Origin: Vreelandella titanicae BH1
GTDB taxonomy: Bacteria > Pseudomonadota > Gammaproteobacteria > Pseudomonadales > Halomonadaceae
NCBI RefSeq assembly: GCF_000336575.1
Contig: NZ_AOPO01000018.1
Span: 1-64,000, forward strand
DNA: 64,000 bases
Reading direction: 5' to 3'
Position 1 is the stretch's first letter; every line of letters starts with the position of its first letter. The notes below the pieces were generated by a model that did not search any database, had not been told where the DNA came from, and saw only the letters and a list, made by a program, of their open reading frames with translations. Position numbers and translations under genes: made by a program. Positions 46,175-55,334 of the stretch are shown one piece after another.

Positions 46175-47208
46175 GAGCAGACGCCACGTTAAACCTTAAC
46201 AGCGAAGCAAAAAGCGACAGTAATCGCTTACTACGTCGCCTGCTGATGCTAAGCCTTTTATTGCTAGCAAGCGCCGGGCTGTCGCTCTGTTTAGGCAGTT
46301 TTCCCACACCACCGCTGCAGGTGCTAAATGCACTAGCAGCCCCGCTAAGTAGTGATATTACCTTTATTATTTGGGAGCTGCGCCTTCCGCGCATCGCTCT
46401 AGCGGTATTGGTCGGCGCCACCCTGGCAATCGCGGGAGCGATTCTGCAAAGCATTGTGCGTAACCCGCTGGCCTCCCCGGATGTCATCGGCATTACCAGC
46501 GGTGCGGCGCTGGCGGCGGTGGTGTTCTTATCCCTATTGAGTTCGACCCTTAGCATTCACTGGCTGCCCGTTGCGGCCATGCTGGGAGCACTGGTTTCTG
46601 CACTGCTGGTGGTGAGCTTGGCCTGGAAAAACGGTGTTAGCCCATCGCGCATGGTACTGGTCGGCATTGGCCTGGCCGCGGCCATGGGCGCTGGCACCAC
46701 CCTGTTAATCGTGATCAGCGATGACTCTGCCGCCATGACCGCCTATGTATGGCTAACCGGCAGCCTTTACGCGGCGCAATGGGACGATGTGTGGAGCCTA
46801 TTGCCGTGGTTAGTCGTCGCGGTGCCTATCAGCCTACTCTTCGCCCGCCATGCGGATGCCATGGCCCTGGGTGATAGCGTTGCCGAAGGGCTTGGGGTGG
46901 CGATTCTGCGCAGCAGATTGGTATTGCTGGCCTGCAGCGTGGCGCTGGCAGGTGCCGCTGTGGCTTTTGCCGGTGGCTTAAGCTTTGTGGGATTAATTGC
47001 CCCCCACCTGGCCGCTAGGCTGGTGGGGCGGAACATGGCACGCCTGGTGCCTACATCAGCGTTGGTCGGCGCCTTGATAGTGCTTTACGCCGACCTGCTG
47101 GGCCGGGTAGCGTTTTTGCCCAAAGATTTACCTGCGGGCATCTTTGTTGCCGGGATAGGCGCGCCCTTCTTCGTTTATTTACTGCATAGATCGCGAGCTC
47201 GCTTTTAG
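46171..47208 (+). CDS. FecCD-family iron-siderophore permease, second subunit
   Basis: 345-residue permease homologous to its upstream neighbour: RLPRIALAVLVGATLAIAGA, LQSIVRNPLASPDVIGITSG, and FVGLIAPHLAARLVG as the coupling region. Its hydrophilic N terminus (~25 residues) is longer than in the first subunit. Overlap by ATGA with the preceding gene. The ATPase subunit is not next in line: a TonB receptor gene in the opposite orientation intervenes. Confidence 0.92.
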   Translation: MRADATLNLNSEAKSDSNRLLRRLLMLSLLLLASAGLSLCLGSFPTPPLQVLNALAAPLSSDITFIIWELRLPRIALAVLVGATLAIAGAILQSIVRNPLASPDVIGITSGAALAAVVFLSLLSSTLSIHWLPVAAMLGALVSALLVVSLAWKNGVSPSRMVLVGIGLAAAMGAGTTLLIVISDDSAAMTAYVWLTGSLYAAQWDDVWSLLPWLVVAVPISLLFARHADAMALGDSVAEGLGVAILRSRLVLLACSVALAGAAVAFAGGLSFVGLIAPHLAARLVGRNMARLVPTSALVGALIVLYADLLGRVAFLPKDLPAGIFVAGIGAPFFVYLLHRSRARF

Positions 47209-47221
47209 AGCGAATTGACGA

Positions 47222-47249
47222 AAAAAAAGCGGCGCCCCAAAGGCGCCGC
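47222..47249 (-). terminator. Terminator of the first TonB receptor gene
   Basis: Perfect 8-bp GC stem (47229-47236 with 47242-47249) and a 5-nt loop; read on the minus strand it is followed by a run of T residues (47228-47221). It is 45 nt after the receptor stop and close to the fecD-like stop, but the U tract is only on the minus side. Confidence 0.9.
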
Positions 47250-47293
47250 CAAACAGTATCGAGCACAAAACATAGAAAATAGAAAGCGGCTGA

Positions 47294-49432
47294 CTAGAAA
47301 TCCAGCTGGTACCCCAGAGTGAAAGTGCGGCCCCGCCCAGTGAAGTAGTACTCATCGCTGATGCGTGCGGCTTGAGAGTAGTAAGTGAGGTAATCCTCAT
47401 CGGTGAGGTTTTCGATACCTACTGACACCCTGCCGGTGGGCAGGCGATAAGCTAGAGAAGCATCCACTAAGCCGTAGCCGTCAAAATCAAGTTCAGGATT
47501 ATCGACGCTTCGATCGAAGTAGTAACTACCCTGCAAGCGCGTGGAAACACGGTCGTTCCAGGTAGCGCTCCAGCCCAGTTTGAGCGTATCCGGGGCGATA
47601 TTGATACCGGTGAGTTTGGTATCTACGCTACCGTCGCCATCCTGATCCGACTTACCTTCGGTGTGGGCATAAGAGAGCGACAGGTCATGCTTGTCGGCCA
47701 CCTGCATGTCGCCGGTAATCTCAACGCCCTGGATCTCGGTTTTCTCTCGGCTACCGACCCAGGTGCCATTCTGCTCGGTAAGCCGCTGGCCGTAATCCGA
47801 ATTGGACTCATAGTAGCTAATCTCTAGCCCGTAGCCATCCCAGTCAAAACGCGCGCCTATTTCCCGGTTATCGGTAACAATCGGCTGAAGCTGCAGCAGG
47901 GTGTCCACATCCTGGCCCGCCGTGCCAATGCCGCGTAGCACCCGGCCCACATCGGGCATGCCAAAGCCTTCCGAATAGTTGGCGTACAGCTGGGCCCAGT
48001 CGGTGGCTTGATAGGTTAAGCCGACGTTATACAGCGTTTCATCGAAACTGGGCTTGCCACCGTCCACGGTGACGTTGTCTTGGGTGACATTGCTGCGATC
48101 AATCGTTTGGAAGGTATCCACCTCAAGCTCGGCATGCTCGTGACGCACCCCGGCATGCAGCGTGAGAGGATCCGCGAGCTTAAACTGGCCCTGCAGGAAA
48201 GGCGCCAAATTACGATAGCGGCTTTCCGGCACGTAGGTGCGCCCGGTATGCACCAGCATCTGGCTTGTTTCGTCTTCCAATACGTCCAAACCAACCGTCA
48301 CACCCAAACGGTCATCCAGCATACCATCACGGTTCAAGGTGAATTTGGCGCCCATTTTGTCAGATTCATTCCGCGTTTGGTCATACTGGGTATCCCCTGC
48401 ACTATCCAGATAAGGGAAAAATGGCGTAGTGGCAAAGCGTGCACGGAAGCGCTGACGATATACTTGGGCGTCCAGCTCGTTGCCAAACCAGTCAGCGTGA
48501 GAGTAGGAAAGCCGCGCCGAGGTCACTTCGTTGAACCCAGGCTCGCCGTCACGACGGCCTTTGCGTGCCGTGGTGGGAACACCTGCGGAGCGGTCCCCGG
48601 TGACCGGTACGTAGTCGTTGCCCTCTTCCAAATCGAAGTGATTCAGCGAGAACTCAACATTCTGGTTGTCGTCGATCCAGTAGCCCAGCTTGCCGAAAAG
48701 ATCGTAGCTTTCCGAGTTTTGCAGCTCGCCTGGGTAGGCAATACCGACCACCTCATCGTTGCCATCGTAAAAAACCCCGCGCTCCTGACGCGTCGCTGCG
48801 GCAACGAAATCCCAGTCGCCTTGCTGGCCGCTAATGCGGTAGTCCAGCTTGTTGCCTAGCCCATCCGACTGGAGATCATCATCCATGGTCAGGCTAATGC
48901 CCGCGTGTTGGCTAATGCCCCCGCCTTCGGCACGCCGGGTCACCAGGTTGATCAAGCCGCCGGTCGCACCTAAACCGTGCTCGGCGCTGGCCCCGTGGAT
49001 GACTTCAATACGCTCCACCATGGAAAGGTCAATGGTATAGCTATCCCGCGAGCTGTCGCGCAGGGGATTGGACTGCGGCACTCCGTCAATCAGGAACAGG
49101 GCATCGCGGCCGCGGAATGTCTCGCCCGCGTTGGAGAGCTTTTGGCGGCTGGGGGAGTAAGAGGGAATAAGATTACTGAGCACCTGGCCCGGGTCATCAG
49201 TAATCGCTAGCTGCTGCTCAATCTGCTCACGGGTAATGATCGTTACCCGCTGCGGCGTTTGGCCCGCTTCGCTATGGCTGCGGGTGGCAGTCACCACCAT
49301 GGTCGAATCGGCATCACTGGCGCCGCTTTGCGATCCTGTGGAAGCAGACTCCTGCCCATAAGCGTGGCTGGCAGCTACCAAACCGGCAAGCGTCACCGTA
49401 GGCCAAAATACCTGGCGTTTCTTAGTGTACAT
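47294..49432 (-). CDS. TonB-dependent siderophore receptor
   Basis: 712-residue outer-membrane protein. A signal peptide (MYTKKRQVF, hydrophobic, AAHAYGQ-like) is followed by a TonB box-like DSTMVVTATRSHSEA, a plug domain with a LFLIDGVPQSNPLRD loop and IEVIHGASAEHGLGATGG, then a 22-strand-type beta barrel ending in the aromatic residue of YQLDF. It imports ferric siderophore with TonB energy, feeding the adjacent ABC system. Transcribed opposite to the ABC genes. A Fur-like box lies 62 bp upstream of its start. Confidence 0.93.
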   Translation of the reverse strand: MYTKKRQVFWPTVTLAGLVAASHAYGQESASTGSQSGASDADSTMVVTATRSHSEAGQTPQRVTIITREQIEQQLAITDDPGQVLSNLIPSYSPSRQKLSNAGETFRGRDALFLIDGVPQSNPLRDSSRDSYTIDLSMVERIEVIHGASAEHGLGATGGLINLVTRRAEGGGISQHAGISLTMDDDLQSDGLGNKLDYRISGQQGDWDFVAAATRQERGVFYDGNDEVVGIAYPGELQNSESYDLFGKLGYWIDDNQNVEFSLNHFDLEEGNDYVPVTGDRSAGVPTTARKGRRDGEPGFNEVTSARLSYSHADWFGNELDAQVYRQRFRARFATTPFFPYLDSAGDTQYDQTRNESDKMGAKFTLNRDGMLDDRLGVTVGLDVLEDETSQMLVHTGRTYVPESRYRNLAPFLQGQFKLADPLTLHAGVRHEHAELEVDTFQTIDRSNVTQDNVTVDGGKPSFDETLYNVGLTYQATDWAQLYANYSEGFGMPDVGRVLRGIGTAGQDVDTLLQLQPIVTDNREIGARFDWDGYGLEISYYESNSDYGQRLTEQNGTWVGSREKTEIQGVEITGDMQVADKHDLSLSYAHTEGKSDQDGDGSVDTKLTGINIAPDTLKLGWSATWNDRVSTRLQGSYYFDRSVDNPELDFDGYGLVDASLAYRLPTGRVSVGIENLTDEDYLTYYSQAARISDEYYFTGRGRTFTLGYQLDF

Positions 49433-49493
49433 CTAGTTTTTATCCCCCTGCTTTTGAGTGAACCTTACCCTGTAAACGTAATCTACATCTAAA

Positions 49494-49508
49494 TAATAAT
49501 GATTATTT
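49494..49508. promoter_or_regulatory. Fur-box-like operator upstream of TonB receptor 1
   Basis: 15-bp sequence TAATAATGATTATTT, matching the 7-1-7 Fur consensus (TGATAAT-N-ATTATCA) at 11 of 14 positions, inside a perfect dyad with 7-bp AAATAAT/ATTATTT arms (49491-49508). It is located 62-76 bp before the receptor ATG on the minus strand. Confidence 0.78.
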
Positions 49509-49652
49509 TATGCATATAAGTCACAAAGATCTACTCAAGCGGAACGAACCGTTCAGGATAACGACACTATTTCTCCCCTTTCTTACCCCCTCTTTCCTCT
49601 ACGGCCGACGTTTAAAGCAGTGAGCAACTGCTTGCTGAGCAATGGCAAGTAT

Positions 49653-49674
49653 TGAAAATGAGAATATTTTGGCT
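49653..49674. promoter_or_regulatory. Possible Fur-like site upstream of the ATPase gene
   Basis: AT-rich TGAAAATGAGAATATTTT, containing the AATGAGAAT core often seen in Fur sites, about 30 bp before the ATP-binding protein start at 49703. The match to the 7-1-7 consensus is partial (about 9 of 14). Confidence 0.45.
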
Positions 49675-49702
49675 TACGGTTCTGCCTGCTTAAACAACCC
49701 CA

Positions 49703-50548
49703 ATGAGCACATTCATGACCCAGCCTTCTCATCAGCCACCTCGCTTGACGGGCGAAGCCCTGCACGCGGGCTATGACACTCGACGTGTACTGGATGGTGT
49801 CGATATTGCGATTGAGGAAGGCAAGCTCACGGTGCTTTTGGGGCCAAATGGAAGTGGCAAGTCGACGCTGCTAAAAACCCTTGCGCGCACGCTCACGCCT
49901 AGTGGCGGGCATGTGTATTTGGACGGCAAGGATATCCATCGCAGCAAAACGCGGGAGGTCGCCAAGCGCCTGGGAATTCTGCCCCAAGGCCCGGTAGCGC
50001 CCGAGGGGCTGAGCGTAAAGCAGTTAGTGGGGATGGGCCGTTTTCCACATCAGGGGTTATGGCAGAAAAATGCTCAGCAAGACGCCGCTGCTATTCGTGA
50101 AGCCATGGCTTATACCCACGTGACTGAGTTTGCCGAGCGCAATGTCGATGCGCTCTCCGGCGGCCAGCGCCAGCGCTGCTGGATTGCCATGGTGCTGGCT
50201 CAGCAAACCGACTTGATCCTACTTGATGAGCCCACCACCTTTCTGGATCTAAAGGTACAGGTTGATTTGCTGGAGCTACTTTTGCGCCTGGCCCATGAAA
50301 AAGGTCGCACCCTGCTACTGGTGCTCCACGATCTAAACCTGGCCGCCGCCTACGCTGATCATTTAGTAATGATGTGCGATGGCCGTATCGTTACCAGCGG
50401 CGCGCCCAGCAAGGTCTTTACCGCCACCAACCTTAAGCGCGTGTTCGACCTGGATGCCCATGTGATCCACGACCCCGAAAGCGGCAGCCCGATTTGCGTG
50501 CCGCGGAAACGGTATCAGACCGCCACTGCATCGGAGGTGGTTTTTTAG
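49703..50548 (+). CDS. Iron-siderophore ABC transporter ATP-binding protein
   Basis: 281-residue ABC ATPase of the FecE/FhuC class. Walker A GPNGSGKST (47-55), the Q-loop PQGPVAPEGLSVKQLV, signature LSGGQRQRCWIA (~150), Walker B LILLDEPTTFLDL (~171) and the switch VLHDLNLAAAYADH are all intact. It is expected to energise the two permeases at 45.2-47.2 kb, from which it is separated by the inverted TonB receptor gene. The ATG at 49703 is followed by a second possible start at residue 5 (MTQPSH). Beyond the stop the sequence becomes AT-rich. Confidence 0.92.
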   Translation: MSTFMTQPSHQPPRLTGEALHAGYDTRRVLDGVDIAIEEGKLTVLLGPNGSGKSTLLKTLARTLTPSGGHVYLDGKDIHRSKTREVAKRLGILPQGPVAPEGLSVKQLVGMGRFPHQGLWQKNAQQDAAAIREAMAYTHVTEFAERNVDALSGGQRQRCWIAMVLAQQTDLILLDEPTTFLDLKVQVDLLELLLRLAHEKGRTLLLVLHDLNLAAAYADHLVMMCDGRIVTSGAPSKVFTATNLKRVFDLDAHVIHDPESGSPICVPRKRYQTATASEVVF

Positions 50549-50718
50549 AGATGCAGTGCAATGTAAGGCATATATCTGCTTCATCAGCGTCGTATAAAGT
50601 GGATATGCTAACCTACATATTGAGAAGTTTTTTATTAAACACCTCAAATACTAGTAGCAATATTATCTCTTAAGTGGTGTCCGATTTTATTGAACCACTA
50701 CAGACATAAGCGATACGA

Positions 50719-50979
50719 TTACCAATCGACGTTATGCAATGAACCTGAAGAAAGCTGCTGCTCAGCTTCAAGTGCATTAGAGCAATTCGGCGTGTCTTTT
50801 AACTCGCCAGGATTATTTGAGCACTCCGTTAGTGTTGTCTTGCGCTCATCATCGTGAGATTTGAACCACTCTACATCATGAGTGGGAAGGGTTGTCTCGG
50901 CAGCGTCATCAAAACACCCTGTAAGTGTAAGGCCGGCTAGAGCAATGATTGCTAAATTTCGTGGGTGCAAAAATATCAT
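50719..50979 (-). CDS. EexN-like lipoprotein (entry-exclusion family)
   Basis: 86-residue lipoprotein. A signal with LTLTGC lipobox gives a lipidated Cys near residue 22. The mature part contains VEWFKSH followed by LTECSNNPGELKDTPNCSNA, the cysteine-spaced block that marks the EexN family of plasmid entry-exclusion lipoproteins. No other conjugation gene is nearby, so the conjugation role cannot be assumed; chromosomal homologues of unknown role exist. The start at 50979 has GGAG 6 nt upstream; the GTG at 50991 overlaps that site. It lies in an AT-rich islet unlike its neighbours, suggesting acquisition. Confidence 0.75.
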   Translation of the reverse strand: MIFLHPRNLAIIALAGLTLTGCFDDAAETTLPTHDVEWFKSHDDERKTTLTECSNNPGELKDTPNCSNALEAEQQLSSGSLHNVDW

Positions 50980-51196
50980 ATTGCACTCCACTTAAATTTG
51001 AACGTCATACACATAAGATTTCCTTTCTAAAAATTTTAAACGAAAAATCCTAATTAAGATTACCAAGATAAGCTATATCAGTCAAAGAAGAAGAACAATT
51101 TAACGCATCTTTTAGCATTCTTTAAGTACTCTACTCGACCTAGAACTACAATATTTGGTAGAGCCAGTCGATGCATCAGACCTCGTATGTTCTGGG

Positions 51197-52526
51197 CTAA
51201 GGGGCTTTCTTCAACAAATACTCAGCTACCACTTGATAGGCTGGGAGCGAGGTGGGGTGCGGTATTGCCCGCCACCGGGTGTGAGGCAAAGCGCACTATT
51301 ACCATCTCGGCGGTGGGGTCGATATAGATCGTCTGCCCACGGGCAGTGAATGCACCATGATCATTATGCAGCGACCACCACATGCCACGGTAACTGCCAC
51401 CGGGTAAAGTGCGGTAACCTGCAGCGGCAAACGCTTGCCTGCCACCGCCTTGACGAATGCGTTCTACCGCAGCCGCGGGAAACAGTTGCTTGCCGTTAAT
51501 AACACCTTCATTCAGCACTAACTGCCCTACTCTGACCATATCCCTTAGGCCTGCGCTTAAACCGCCAGCGGCAAAGGGTGTTCCGATAGAGTCGACGGTA
51601 AAGTAGCCATCCTGCTCGGCGCCTATGCGTTGCCAAATTCGCGACGACAGTAACGACGTCACCGACTCGCCCGTGGTGCGCGCAATTACCCAACCGAGTG
51701 CATCGGTATTGATTGTTTTGTAGCCAAACACCTGACCATGCTCACCTTCCGGCTGCACGGTGGCTAAATACTCATAGTAAGTGCGTGGCCCAGAGTAGCC
51801 TTCTGGCTTAGGAAGTGGGCTTGCCGCTGCGTTGTACGCCCATATTTCCGCATTGGGGTCGCTGTAATCTTCGCTATAGGCAAGGCCTGTGGTCATTTCT
51901 AACAGCTGCTGCACGGTGGCATTGCCAAAAGCGCTATTGGCCAGCTCTGGCAGTATGTCGCCGACGAGCGCCTCTTCATCCAATGCGCCTTCAGCGACCA
52001 GAATTTCCCCCAACAGGCCGGTCATCGACTTAGTCACCGACATTGCCCCGTGCTGGCCCGCCTCATCTAAACAGCCGGCGTAGTACTCATACACCACTTG
52101 CCCCTGATGAAGAATCAGCAGGCCATCGGTGTAGTTCTCGCTCAACGATACCTGCCACGACATGGGTTCACTACCGTCAAGGGGTGTAAACAGCACATCA
52201 TTGATAGCGTCATCCAGCGCGTAGGTGAGCGGCATAGGCGCTCCCAACCCCCTGCTCACCTGTTTAGTGGGTAGCAATTCGCGGAAGTGGCACACTGTCC
52301 AACGCATTTTAGGAAAGCTAAAGTAATTGGAGTCAGGTTGGCCAATTACCCGTTCTGAAACAGGCGGAAACCCTTGCATCCAGCCCAACCGGTTGGGGTC
52401 TGATTCGTCGGCGCTTAACACGTCACTATTAAATGCCTGCGCGAAGGCTGGTGCTGCCCAACCAACAAATATGGTGGACATCGCAAGCGGTAGAACGCTG
52501 ATGAATCGACGGGTTAAACGCGGCAT
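51197..52526 (-). CDS. Serine hydrolase (class C beta-lactamase/6-aminohexanoate-dimer hydrolase-like), C terminus apparently frameshifted
   Basis: 434 residues as read to the stop at 51222. A signal peptide (MPRLTRRF to APAFAQ) precedes a DD-peptidase-fold domain with SVTK (163-166) as nucleophile/base and GYKTIN as the probable YxN motif, placing it among exported esterase/amidase-type hydrolases. The last residues after SHPVAGNTAP look non-conserved. If one base is dropped from the GGGG at 51254-51257, the frame continues as TSLPAYQVVAEYLLKKAP and stops at 51197, a far more natural end for this family. I therefore give the restored span. AGGAG lies 6 nt before the ATG at 52526. Confidence 0.8.
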
Positions 52527-52650
52527 GACCAACTCCTAAATAGGCTGTCCTGCACATAAAGCGGACAGGCAGCGTCCTCAGTATAGATAGAAATGCACGA
52601 TGCTTTACTAAGATATACGCCCAAATCCTAAGGCATACCCCAGATACGCA

Positions 52651-52677
52651 AACGCCCGACCTATATGACCGGGCGTT
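52651..52677 (-). terminator. Terminator of TonB receptor 2
   Basis: 8-bp stem AACGCCCG/CGGGCGTT with further partial pairing in the 11-nt centre; on the minus strand it ends in GTTTG. It sits 18 nt after the receptor stop. Confidence 0.7.
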
Positions 52678-52694
52678 GTGGTTTGCACTGGGCC

Positions 52695-54758
52695 TTACCA
52701 ACTATATTTCACGCTGCCAATCACACTGCGGGATTCACCGTAATAGCACCAGTATTCACAGCTGGCCACGTACTCTTTATCGGTGAGGTTGTTGACGTTG
52801 ACCTGGGCCTGCCAACCGTCAGCAAACTCATAGCCCACCATGGCATCGACCAGAGTGTAGCTATCCACTACTGTGTTGTCGGCGACGCTGGTATCAACAG
52901 TGCTGCCCACATAACGCACACCGCCACCTAGGGTCACGCCGTTTAACGCGCCGCCGGTGAAGGCGTAATCCAACCAAGTTGATGCTTGGTGGCGCGGGAT
53001 TAACGGCGCACGCTCATCGCCTTCCAGACGAGCATCGGTGTAGGTGTAGGCCGCGGTGACTTTTAACGCATCGGTAATATAACCCACCCCTTCCAGCTCA
53101 AAGCCTTGAGAGGTACGCTTGCCCTCTTGTACTTGGAAGCCTGCTGGAGAGGTCACTAGAGTATTGGTCTCTTCCAGATCAAAAACTGCCGCCGTTACAT
53201 AGCCATCCCAGTCGAACGGCGCCAATTTAGCGCCTATTTCCCACTGACGACCTTCGCGGGGATCATACAGGTCGCCTGCATCATCGACTCTACCCACTGG
53301 GTCAAATGACTCGGTGTAGCTAACGTAAGGATTAACACCGTTTTCACCCAGATACATTGCGCCACCTGACCAAGACACTTGGTCGTCATCTGAGCGCTGA
53401 GTGGTTCCTGCGGTTTGATTACGGTTATCAGTTTCCGCTTGGTCGTAGCGTACGCCGCCCAGCAGCACCCAGCGGTCATCGATACGCAGCTGGTTTTGGG
53501 CATACAGACCGGTCTGCTCTTTATCGATTTCCCGAGTTAGCAGATCTTCTTCTGCAATCGGCGTAAAGTTACCGTAGGTTGGGTTAAAGATATCAATCGG
53601 CTCGCCGAACGCATAGTTATCCCCTTCCTGGCCACGCAGGCTCAAGTTTTGGTAATCAACACCCAGCAGCAGCGTATTCTCGGTGCGATCACCGTACCAA
53701 GTACCCACCATGCGGTTATCAATCGTCCAGCTATCAATGGAACCATCGCGATAAACCAATCCACGGGATGCGCGTCGATCATCAACCATGGAGAGTGCGT
53801 AGGTGCTGCGCAGCTCTAAGTCCAGTTCGCTGTAGCGCAGGTCTTGCTCAAACGACCAAGTATCGTTAATAGCGTGGCGAAGCTCATAACCAAGCCCCCA
53901 CTGAGTGCGTTTATCCTGATCGTATCCAGGTTCGCTCAAGTTGGTCTGTGGGTCTATGCGGCCAAAGGGGGTGTTTTCCACAGTGCCATAGGGCAGCTTA
54001 AAGCCATTAACGGGAACGCCATCATCTTTTTGCACGCTGGCTAAAAAGGTAACGGTAGTATCTTCACTAAGATCAACCGCCAGGCTCGGCGCAAAATAGT
54101 AGCGCTCGTTATCCGTGGCGTTTAAATCGCCGTCGCGCTCTTTGTATAATCCCACCAAGCGATAGCGCACATCCTCTGATTCTCCCAGCGGCCCGCTGGT
54201 ATCAATGCCGACTTGGCGATGGTTGCGGTTGCCAAGCTGTAAATTAACCTCCCCTTGAGGAGTCTCAGTCGGACGCTTACTGACCGCATTGATCAAGCCC
54301 CCAGGAGGTGCCTCACCGTATAGAATCGATGAAGGCCCTTTAAATACCTCGATACGTTCCAAACCATAAGGCTCGGGTAGCCACTGATAAAATCCTTCGC
54401 GGTAGATTCGCAGACCATCTTGGTAAGTCGATTGATCAAAACCGCGCACCTTGAGCCAATCGGTATTGTTATCACTACCGTAATGGCCCGACAGCACGCC
54501 CGCACGATAGCGGAAAGTTTCATCTAGCTGTTGGACGTTACGGGCTTCCAGTTCTTCACGGTCAACGCTTGAGACCGGGCGTGGTGTCTCTACTAGCGGG
54601 GTATCGACTTTTAGTGCCGTGGCGGTAACCACCACAGTATCGTTGGAAGTGTTTTCTTCCTGAGCATAGGCAGATGCGCAAAAAAGCGCCGCAGTGACGG
54701 GGATCAGTGCGGAAATTGAGCGCGCCAAAGGACGACGGGCAAACGGCAGACGAGGCAT
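52695..54758 (-). CDS. TonB-dependent ferric-siderophore receptor
   Basis: 687-residue outer-membrane receptor of the FhuA/FoxA/FpvA-like siderophore group. Signal peptide to ASAYAQ; TonB-box-like DTVVVTATALKVDTP; plug with RYRAGVLSG, VRGFDQSTYQDGLR and FKGPSSILYGEAPPGGLIN, which is the classical plug signature; a barrel ending in the terminal aromatic VKYSW. It shares only the general fold with the 47.3 kb receptor, and is not next to an ABC system. A Fur-like element lies 55 bp upstream of its start. Confidence 0.94.
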   Translation of the reverse strand: MPRLPFARRPLARSISALIPVTAALFCASAYAQEENTSNDTVVVTATALKVDTPLVETPRPVSSVDREELEARNVQQLDETFRYRAGVLSGHYGSDNNTDWLKVRGFDQSTYQDGLRIYREGFYQWLPEPYGLERIEVFKGPSSILYGEAPPGGLINAVSKRPTETPQGEVNLQLGNRNHRQVGIDTSGPLGESEDVRYRLVGLYKERDGDLNATDNERYYFAPSLAVDLSEDTTVTFLASVQKDDGVPVNGFKLPYGTVENTPFGRIDPQTNLSEPGYDQDKRTQWGLGYELRHAINDTWSFEQDLRYSELDLELRSTYALSMVDDRRASRGLVYRDGSIDSWTIDNRMVGTWYGDRTENTLLLGVDYQNLSLRGQEGDNYAFGEPIDIFNPTYGNFTPIAEEDLLTREIDKEQTGLYAQNQLRIDDRWVLLGGVRYDQAETDNRNQTAGTTQRSDDDQVSWSGGAMYLGENGVNPYVSYTESFDPVGRVDDAGDLYDPREGRQWEIGAKLAPFDWDGYVTAAVFDLEETNTLVTSPAGFQVQEGKRTSQGFELEGVGYITDALKVTAAYTYTDARLEGDERAPLIPRHQASTWLDYAFTGGALNGVTLGGGVRYVGSTVDTSVADNTVVDSYTLVDAMVGYEFADGWQAQVNVNNLTDKEYVASCEYWCYYGESRSVIGSVKYSW

Positions 54759-54812
54759 GATAGAGTCTCAGTTGGAATTAGGAGCAAAGAGGAAGCAGAG
54801 AAATAAGCATCA

Positions 54813-54827
54813 TGATAATCGTTGTTA
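54813..54827. promoter_or_regulatory. Fur-box-like operator upstream of TonB receptor 2
   Basis: TGATAAT-C-GTTGTTA matches the 7-1-7 Fur pattern at 11 of 14 positions, the left half perfectly. It is located 55-69 bp before the receptor ATG (minus strand). Confidence 0.65.
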
Positions 54828-54928
54828 TTAGCATTCATGATAGCGCTTTTGAATAGTTGCTTTCAATGGCCTAATGCGGGGATTTTCCACGCTGACTGAA
54901 GGCGATACCAACAGACTGTACCCAATGC

Positions 54929-54995
54929 ATCTCAACTGCTTAGATGCTTTAGCAGTTGAGATTTGAGAAGAGAGGCGCTGCGTTCCCTGCAGCGC
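54929..54995. repeat. Two adjacent perfect hairpins in a 576-bp gene-free region
   Basis: First hairpin: 12-bp arms 54929-54940 and 54951-54962 around a 10-nt loop. Second hairpin: 7-bp arms GCGCTGC (54975-54981) and GCAGCGC (54989-54995) around a 7-nt loop. They lie between the TonB receptor (divergent, starts 54758) and the Crp/Fnr gene at 55335. A third small stem (55154-55173) follows. The rest of 54759-55334 shows only the Fur-like box and the promoter element at 55176. Candidate structured RNA; no coding frame there is convincing. Confidence 0.6.
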
Positions 54996-55175
54996 AAAGT
55001 GCAACGTCCTGTTTAGGCATTTCCGTTGCCACACTTATATCTACATTAAACAGTTAGCTATCTGTTGGCTGTGCGCTGGCGAACATGGGGGTGAAAACTC
55101 CTGCAATAACTATCCCTCTCCAACGATTCTCTCTTATACAACACGTCGTTTCTAAGCCTGTTCCAAGAGGCTTAT

Positions 55176-55216
55176 GTACGTTAGCGTACTGAGTTGGTCT
55201 GCCGATAGCCTATACT
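55176..55216 (+). promoter_or_regulatory. Palindromic element and -10 box upstream of Crp/Fnr gene 1
   Basis: GTACGTTAGCGTAC (55176-55189), arms GTACG/CGTAC with a 4-nt centre, followed by a -10 box TATACT at 55211-55216. The element centre is about 40 bp before the implied transcription start, the usual distance of a class II Crp/Fnr activator site. Confidence 0.65.
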
Positions 55217-55334
55217 AAAAACGATATCTGTATAAAAATTTGTGATAACAGTAAAAAGCATTAGAAAAGAACATCTTACTCAGACAATTTTGATCAAAAG
55301 CCGCGCGACAGCCAACAACAGGGGGAGAGGTGCG

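Noticed and set aside
48080..48859. 259-codon open frame on the + strand
   Set aside because: Antisense to the middle of the TonB receptor barrel; no ribosome-binding site or recognisable domain.
54929..54962. Resemblance of the hairpin strand (AAAGCATCTAAGC) to a conserved 23S rRNA segment near its 3' end
   Set aside because: Similarity covers only about 13-16 nt, the flanks do not match and no rRNA genes are near. It is most likely chance.
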